27,608 nt of DNA from the NCBI GenBank assembly GCA_001800075.1, contig MGUR01000074.1:1-27608 (forward strand). The letters are read 5' to 3'. Positions 24,253-27,608 of the stretch are shown here, one piece after another; the first letter of the stretch is position 1, and each line of letters begins with the position of its first letter. The stretch is from Elusimicrobia bacterium RIFCSPLOWO2_01_FULL_59_12. Lineage in GTDB: Bacteria > Elusimicrobiota > Elusimicrobia > 2-01-FULL-59-12. Position numbers and translations under genes: made by a program. The notes under the pieces are model-generated. The model was not told where the DNA came from, did not search any database, and was given only the letters and a program-made list of their open reading frames with translations.

Positions 24253-24348
24253 ATGGTAGGAGTCTATGCGCCGGCTGCCTATCAGGGTTCAGTTCTATTT
24301 TTACTCTCTAGGAAACTACGATGAGGGGGGTAGGCCAAACCCCTAGGG
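24253..24348 (-). promoter_or_regulatory. Conserved promoter element, copy D (drives 80-aa gene, glmS and probably the polysaccharide operon)
   Basis: Minus-strand reading: CCCTAGGGGTTTGGCCTACC, then CTCATCGTAGTTT, GTAAAAATAGAACTG and CCCTGATAGGCA. The -35-like TAGGCA is 24281-24276 and the -10-like TACCAT 24258-24253, spacer 17. The ATG at 24229 is 23 bases past the -10. The upstream end reaches into the last codons of the epimerase gene. From here to 5100 all genes point the same way with gaps of at most 37 bases and no obvious terminator. Confidence 0.75.
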
Positions 24349-25326
24349 CACATAAAGCGAACGAGTGATTGCTTTGGGAGTGTAACGGTTTTTGAACACC
24401 GCTGAATTATTTTGTTGCTGAAAGAAATTGTAAGTCTCTTCAAGACCTTTTTGGAGAGTGATCAGGGGTTCCCAGCCCAAATGCTTCCGGGCCCGTTCGA
24501 CGCTCAAAACACTTCGCGCCAACTCGCCGGGCCGGACCGGAGCATAAGCGGCTTTTTTTGCATCCTTATCTAGGCGAGCGAGGTCCTCATAGAGGCTATT
24601 GACGGATGTGGTCAACCCCGTTCCCACGTTAAAGGTATCGTTTTCTCCCTTCGTGAGAGCGGCCACGTTGGCCTGAACGACATCGGAAACAAAAACATAA
24701 TCTCGTTCCTGTTGTCCGGTTCCATAAATCGTCACGCGCTCTTTGGCGATCAATTTACCTGCGAAAATGGCGACGACCCCCGCTTCGCCATGAGCGTCTT
24801 GACGCGGCCCATAGACGTTGGCGTAGCGCAGGATGGTATAGGGAAGGCGGTAAACTTTGCCGTAGTAACGGATGTAGCGTTCCGCCGTGTCCTTGCTGAT
24901 TCCGTAAGGCGACTCGGGACGCGGCGGGTCCTCTTCATGTGCGGCCCGGGTTGTGCATTCGCCGTAAATCGTTCCTCCGGATGAAGAGAAAATCATCTTG
25001 CGCACGCCGTAAGTCCGGCAGCATTCCAACAGGCGAAGGGTCCCAAGAATATTGACGGAGGCGTCGAAGCAAGGGTCCTGGACGGATTTTCGCACGTCCA
25101 ATTGGGCGGCCAGATGCGTAACGACTTCAAAACGCGAAGCCGCAAAGAGCGCACCCAAGTTGGGATCGCGGATGTCCGCCGTGACCAATCGAGCCTGGGG
25201 GTTGACGTTTTTCTTTTTCCCCGTAGATAAGTCGTCGACCACAGTCACATCGTGCCCCTGCGCCAGATACGCATCGACCACATGGGAGCCGATAAATCCC
25301 GCCCCGCCAGTCACTAAAATCTTCAA
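24343..25326 (-). CDS. NAD-dependent epimerase/dehydratase (extended SDR, UDP-sugar epimerase-like)
   Basis: The 327-residue protein is an extended short-chain dehydrogenase acting on nucleotide sugars: NAD-binding MKILVTGGAGFIGSHVVDAY, then DLSTGKKKNV and LAAQLDVRKSV. The catalytic Ser region is SSSGGTIYGE and the active-site motif SPYGISKDTAERYIRYY (Tyr-x3-Lys). ILRYANVYGPRQ follows, and then the substrate region ERDYVFVSDVVQANVAAL. It resembles GalE-like UDP-glucose/UDP-GlcNAc 4-epimerases or dTDP-sugar dehydratases; the exact substrate is not decidable by eye. The encoded start is unusual: a TTG at 25326 with its nearest ribosome site AGGAGG 16 bases away, while a CTG three codons earlier is spaced seven bases. 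It ends at promoter copy D and supplies sugar donor to the polysaccharide locus. Confidence 0.93.
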   Translation of the reverse strand: MKILVTGGAGFIGSHVVDAYLAQGHDVTVVDDLSTGKKKNVNPQARLVTADIRDPNLGALFAASRFEVVTHLAAQLDVRKSVQDPCFDASVNILGTLRLLECCRTYGVRKMIFSSSGGTIYGECTTRAAHEEDPPRPESPYGISKDTAERYIRYYGKVYRLPYTILRYANVYGPRQDAHGEAGVVAIFAGKLIAKERVTIYGTGQQERDYVFVSDVVQANVAALTKGENDTFNVGTGLTTSVNSLYEDLARLDKDAKKAAYAPVRPGELARSVLSVERARKHLGWEPLITLQKGLEETYNFFQQQNNSAVFKNRYTPKAITRSLYVP

Positions 25327-25408
25327 TTGTACACTCAGACGTTTGCCTCCTCCTTGTGCATCGGATTACATCTTTTCTATGCGATTGACCTGACGGGATC
25401 TAGCGAAG

Positions 25409-25651
25409 TTATCGACCATTGGCCCGGACCCATCGCGCATAAAGAAGATTTCTGGTATGCCGAAAGCGGGCTGGCATCGACCGCGCAAGTCCGATGAACC
25501 CTTTTCGTCCATTAAGGTCTAGATGCGTGTGGGCCGCAATTTCGTCAATCCGCCCTTTTTCGACGTGCTTTTGCCGTTCCCTCTCTTGGTCGTTTTCAAA
25601 CCTTCGCTGTTCTTTGCTTTTGAAACTCCAAAAACCATTATGTTGATGCAC
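25409..25651 (-). CDS. Small basic protein, 80 residues, paralogue of the protein at 23987-24229
   Basis: A GTG start at 25651 follows GAGGAG by six bases, and the -10 of promoter copy E lies about 20 bases upstream. The product starts V(M)HQHNGFWSFKSKEQRRFE and is strongly basic (many Arg and His), with no membrane segment or signal peptide. It has the same length as the protein at 23987-24229 and about 24 identical residues in an ungapped alignment, concentrated at FKxKxQR, QERE, and AR-x-M. Both copies lie directly behind the same kind of promoter. I do not recognise the family; a small stress-type or nucleic-acid-associated protein is conceivable. The epimerase gene follows 82 bases later and could be co-transcribed. 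Confidence 0.78.
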   Translation of the reverse strand: MHQHNGFWSFKSKEQRRFENDQERERQKHVEKGRIDEIAAHTHLDLNGRKGFIGLARSMPARFRHTRNLLYARWVRANGR

Positions 25652-25671
25652 GGGGTCTCCTCATGACGTGA

Positions 25672-25765
25672 ATGATACGAGGTGCCGCGGTTTTTAACTA
25701 TCGGGGGCGTAAGCTGTTTTTCGTATCGTGGGATCTACTAGGGTGAAACTAGTCCAACCACCTAT
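25672..25765 (-). promoter_or_regulatory. Conserved promoter element, copy E (drives 80-aa paralogue)
   Basis: Minus-strand reading: GGTTGGACTAGTTTCACCC, TAGTAGATCCC, GATACGAAAAACAG, then CCCCCGATAGTTA. The -35-like TAGTTA is 25700-25695 and the -10-like TATCAT (25677-25672), spacer 17. This is the most diverged copy, but it shows the clearest inverted ACTAG...CTAGT box pair. The GTG start at 25651 is 20 bases past the -10, implying a very short leader. Confidence 0.65.
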
Positions 25766-25794
25766 GCGGCGTAGGATGCGATGCAGGGCCGACA

Positions 25795-26370
25795 TTACGG
25801 CTGGAGCTTTCCGCGCGTTTTGGCTAACTGCTCACGAAGAGCCTTGTGATCGAAGGGAGCCGCCGCATCGGCTTCATCCAGCGACGTCCGGGCTTCCGCG
25901 TAACGCCCCTGCTGAATGTAAATGCCAGCCAAGGTCTCCAGGGCGTACGGTTTTAAAGGCCCTCCCTGCGTTAAAGCGGTGAGGGCAAACTTTTCTGCCG
26001 TATTCAAATCTTTTCCGCGGCTCAGATAGATCATCGCTAGATTGTTGTTGGCGCCGGCGTGACTGGAATCCCAGTGCAGCGCCTGGCGATAGCGCGCCTC
26101 CGCTTCATGTAAGTCCCCGTTTTTGAAAGCGAGATTACCGAGAGCGATCAGTGCAGGAACATTGTTCTTCTGAAGATGAAGGGCGGACGCGTATTGCTGG
26201 ACGGCATTTTCCCTCAGCCCTTGATCCTCATAAGAGGCTCCCAGCCGCAAGTGCTCATCGGGCGTGAGTGGGTCGGCGTGTCGAACGAGCTGCGGAAAGG
26301 CAGAGCACGCCTGCAGGACACTCAAAATCAGAGGACAAGCCCACGTCCCGATGCCCTTACGAACCCGCAT
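25795..26370 (-). CDS. TPR-repeat lipoprotein
   Basis: The 191-residue protein begins with a lipoprotein signal (PLILSVLQAC, Cys22) and carries about four tetratricopeptide repeats from residue 38 to 180: HLRLGASYEDQGLRENAVQQ, ALIALGNLAFKNGDLHEAEA, AGANNNLAMIYLSRGKDLNT and ALETLAGIYIQQGRYAEART. Such domains scaffold protein complexes in the periplasm or at the envelope. The ATG at 26370 lies inside the end of the cysteine peptidase gene (14-base overlap), so the two are translationally coupled. In Pseudomonas PA2778-type proteins a peptidase and TPRs can be in one chain; here they are split. A role as the peptidase's partner is inferred from coupling. Confidence 0.9.
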   Translation of the reverse strand: MRVRKGIGTWACPLILSVLQACSAFPQLVRHADPLTPDEHLRLGASYEDQGLRENAVQQYASALHLQKNNVPALIALGNLAFKNGDLHEAEARYRQALHWDSSHAGANNNLAMIYLSRGKDLNTAEKFALTALTQGGPLKPYALETLAGIYIQQGRYAEARTSLDEADAAAPFDHKALREQLAKTRGKLQP

Positions 26371-26965
26371 GGGTTGGCCCCTTGCCGTGCCCGGGGGGTA
26401 AGATCAATAACGTCGAACGCTTCGTCTTGTCCCAGTCTCCCAGAAAGCCCTGATAGGTGATAAACCGGTCTTTCTTCAAACCGGAATGAAGGGTGAGCCC
26501 TTGGCGCGTATCATCATAGCCAGTGATCACGACGAAATGGCCGATAGGGAGGAAATCAAACCCGCGATTAATAAATGCGATCAGCGGGTGCCCGGCTTTC
26601 AGTTCCGATTTGAGATTCTCGATGCTCCCGTTATACAGGTGGGCTTTAAAACCACGGTTCTGGGCGGCCAGCAACAGGTCCATGGGAAGGCTTCCCTTGA
26701 GCTGCGCCAAGTAGATTTCTTTTTTGAGTGTCGGATGATCCACCGGATGGTTCCAGAAGGTGAGAACGCTGGCCAACACCGAGGGCCCGCACTGGTCGCT
26801 CCGATCAGGAAAGAAGGGTACGCCCAGAAGCCGTCGGTCGTTTGCTTGGGATGGGCCATCCCGCAGAGGTGGCCGCTGAATGCCAGCACATCCTGCGAAC
26901 ACCATCCAGAGAGTCCCCCCAAAAACCATCAACAAGCCAATTCTTAACCTGCGAGCCCTGGCCAT
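26357..26965 (-). CDS. PA2778-family C39-like cysteine peptidase, lipoprotein
   Basis: The 202-residue protein has a lipoprotein signal (LLMVFGGTLWMVFAGC, Cys26). Its papain-like C39 domain has the catalytic Cys59 in DQCGPSVLASVL, the oxyanion Gln58, His143 in IGHFVVITGYDD and Asp151 or Asp152 nearby, followed by LHSGLKKDRFITYQGFLGDW. C39 peptidases typically cut after double-Gly leaders, but as a periplasmic lipoprotein without ABC domains this family is more likely a processing or regulatory protease of envelope proteins; its substrate is not known to me. It lies 15 bases after the PA2779-like gene and overlaps the TPR gene. The order PA2779, PA2778, TPR matches the Pseudomonas PA2777-PA2780 neighbourhood. 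Confidence 0.9.
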   Translation of the reverse strand: MARARRLRIGLLMVFGGTLWMVFAGCAGIQRPPLRDGPSQANDRRLLGVPFFPDRSDQCGPSVLASVLTFWNHPVDHPTLKKEIYLAQLKGSLPMDLLLAAQNRGFKAHLYNGSIENLKSELKAGHPLIAFINRGFDFLPIGHFVVITGYDDTRQGLTLHSGLKKDRFITYQGFLGDWDKTKRSTLLILPPGHGKGPTHAGS

Positions 26966-26980
26966 GGAGAGGTGGGATCG

Positions 26981-27385
26981 TTAGACCCGTTTGAACAAAA
27001 AGACAAACAGTAGAACGAGAATCCCAATAACGAGTAATCCGACAATGATGCCCAGACCCGCGTCGCCTCCTGGATGGATCGTACGAATCTGCTTGGCCAT
27101 TTGATGGACCTGCGCATCAGAGAGCTGACTTAACCGCTGGTTGATCTGTTCTGGGGTCAACTTGAACTCGAGAAGTCGCTGGCGGATCATTTTAGATTCC
27201 AGGACGGTCTGGACCGTTTTGAGATCGGCCGCCCGAGCGGCACTCATTTCATGATCTGTGTTGACGATCTCTGCGGGTGCCAGCATCGCCCACGCCTGGG
27301 GCGGTAGGGTCATCGCCAAGGTCGTTGCGACCATCAGCGTTCCGATCAGGAACTTTCTGGAGAATGAACTCTGCTTGTTTTGCAT
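26981..27385 (-). CDS. PA2779-family exported membrane protein
   Basis: The 134-residue product starts at an ATG (27385) with AAAGGAGG just ahead. A signal-type segment (KFLIGTLMVATTLAMTLPPQ) leads to PQAWAMLAPAEIV. A helical region follows (LKTVQTVLESKMIRQRLLEF, KLTPEQINQRLSQLSDAQVH), then the motif GGDAGLGIIVGLLVIGILVL, a C-terminal membrane helix, and a basic end (FKRV). This is the pattern of the PA2779 family (DUF6627-like), found next to PA2778-type peptidases; the Gly-Gly before the last helix could be a cleavage site for that peptidase, though this is my inference. It is the first gene after promoter copy F and lies downstream of the LuxR-type regulator. Confidence 0.88.
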   Translation of the reverse strand: MQNKQSSFSRKFLIGTLMVATTLAMTLPPQAWAMLAPAEIVNTDHEMSAARAADLKTVQTVLESKMIRQRLLEFKLTPEQINQRLSQLSDAQVHQMAKQIRTIHPGGDAGLGIIVGLLVIGILVLLFVFLFKRV

Positions 27386-27411
27386 ACGAGCCTCCTTTAA
27401 CTTTCAGACCC

Positions 27412-27508
27412 ATGGTAGGAGATATAGGACATGACTGCCTATCAGGACGGAGCGCTATTTTCGTCGTCGGGAGAACTACGAGGCAGGGACTAGGTCAAAC
27501 GCTGATGG
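27412..27508 (-). promoter_or_regulatory. Conserved promoter element, copy F (drives PA2779-PA2778-TPR operon)
   Basis: Minus-strand reading: ATCAGCGTTTGACCTAGTCC, GCCTCGTAGTTC, GAAAATAGCGCTCC, CCTGATAGGCA. The -35-like TAGGCA is 27441-27436 and the -10-like TACCAT 27417-27412; the spacer here is 18, one more than in the other copies. The ATG at 27385 lies 26 bases beyond the -10. It is nearly identical to copy B over its central and upstream parts and begins just after the regulator gene's stop codon. Confidence 0.75.
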
Positions 27509-27514
27509 GGCAGG

Positions 27515-27608
27515 CTAATTGAGATGATTGCTTTCGACCCAGTGGACGGCGTGCTGGGTGAGTTCATGGGCGTTGGCAAGATTCATTTTCACTTTGATAT
27601 GAGCCCGG
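27515..27608 (-). CDS. C-terminus of a LuxR/NarL-type transcriptional regulator (partial)
   Basis: Only the last 30 residues are present; the gene continues beyond the right edge and ends with TAG at 27517-27515. The visible sequence (RAHIKVKMNLANAHELTQHA followed by VHWVESNHLN) looks like the end of a LuxR-type helix-turn-helix: a recognition helix (x-AHIKVKMN), then the N-A-x-x-LTQ-x-A-x-x-W turn and last helix seen in many NarL/FixJ response regulators. It sits immediately upstream of promoter copy F. That makes it the natural candidate to bind the conserved boxes, but the N-terminal receiver or sensor domain is not visible, so the call rests on a short stretch. Confidence 0.65.
   Translation of the reverse strand, partial: RAHIKVKMNLANAHELTQHAVHWVESNHLN

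Noticed and set aside
1572..27508. Reading the six repeated elements as REP/MITE-type mobile repeats.
   Set aside because: They have no terminal inverted repeats or target-site duplications, keep a fixed distance and orientation to start codons in five of six cases, and carry a constant -35/-10 geometry; regulation explains them better.
1..27608. A CRISPR array, prophage, integrase, IS element or toxin-antitoxin pair.
   Set aside because: No regularly spaced repeats, transposase or integrase motifs, tRNA attachment sites or recognisable toxin families were seen on either strand.

Overview
The window looks like chromosomal DNA of a Gram-negative, outer-membrane-bearing bacterium. It is moderately GC-rich, uses strong AGGAGG-type ribosome binding sites with frequent GTG/TTG starts, and encodes several outer-membrane beta-barrels, lipoproteins and a Wza-like exporter. 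I cannot assign a phylum securely. A PorV/PorQ-like barrel together with a FlgD/type IX-like C-terminal domain, plus PA2778/PA2779-, lmo0937- and DUF3185-type small proteins, would fit lineages such as Nitrospirota, Omnitrophota or Elusimicrobiota. Almost everything lies on the minus strand; the one clear plus-strand gene (4350-5087) is an orphan of unknown function. No rRNA, tRNA, CRISPR array, IS element or transposase was seen, and no gene-free gap exceeds about 300 bases.

Layout, right to left (direction of transcription). 27608-27515 is the C-terminus of a LuxR/NarL-type regulator. 27385-25795 is a PA2779-like, PA2778-like cysteine peptidase and TPR lipoprotein operon. 25651-25409 is a small 80-aa protein. 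25326-24343 is a nucleotide-sugar epimerase. 24229-5100 is one nearly gapless run of 15 co-directional genes: a second 80-aa paralogue, glmS, GT2, sugar-1-phosphate transferase, flippase-GT4 fusion, Wza-like exporter, BY-kinase-like ATPase, Wzz-like co-polymerase, O-antigen ligase/polymerase, GT2-glycoside hydrolase fusion, tandem GNAT, GT4-secreted-domain fusion, small lipoprotein, Cys-rich secreted protein and an outer-membrane barrel. This is a complete Wzx/Wzy-type exopolysaccharide assembly and export locus. 4350-5087(+) is the orphan, 4267-3149 a PorV/PorQ-like barrel, 2861-1693 a PAS-GGDEF diguanylate cyclase coupled to DUF3185, 1546-1397 an lmo0937-type micro-protein, 1344-202 an OmpA-family protein, and 88-1 the start of another exported protein.

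The most interesting signal is not a gene. Six copies of a roughly 95-bp promoter element occur (1572-1666, 2897-2992, 3015-3109, 24253-24348, 25672-25765, 27412-27508). Each has CCTAGT-like upstream boxes, an AAAATAG-like block, CCTGATAGGCA (with a TAGGCA-type -35), then 17 bp (18 in one copy) and a TANNAT -10. Five of the six sit 20-36 bases upstream of a start codon. They would tie the regulator at the right edge to the peptidase operon, both 80-aa paralogues, the exopolysaccharide operon, a c-di-GMP synthase and the lmo0937/OmpA unit: a candidate biofilm/envelope regulon. The sixth copy fires toward the 3' end of the PorV-like gene, with no sense gene behind it.

The second notable theme is protein fusion. 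Three glycosyltransferase-containing proteins in this one locus are fused to normally separate partners (flippase-GT4; GT2-secreted glycoside hydrolase-FlgD domain; GT4-signal-like segment-secreted domain).
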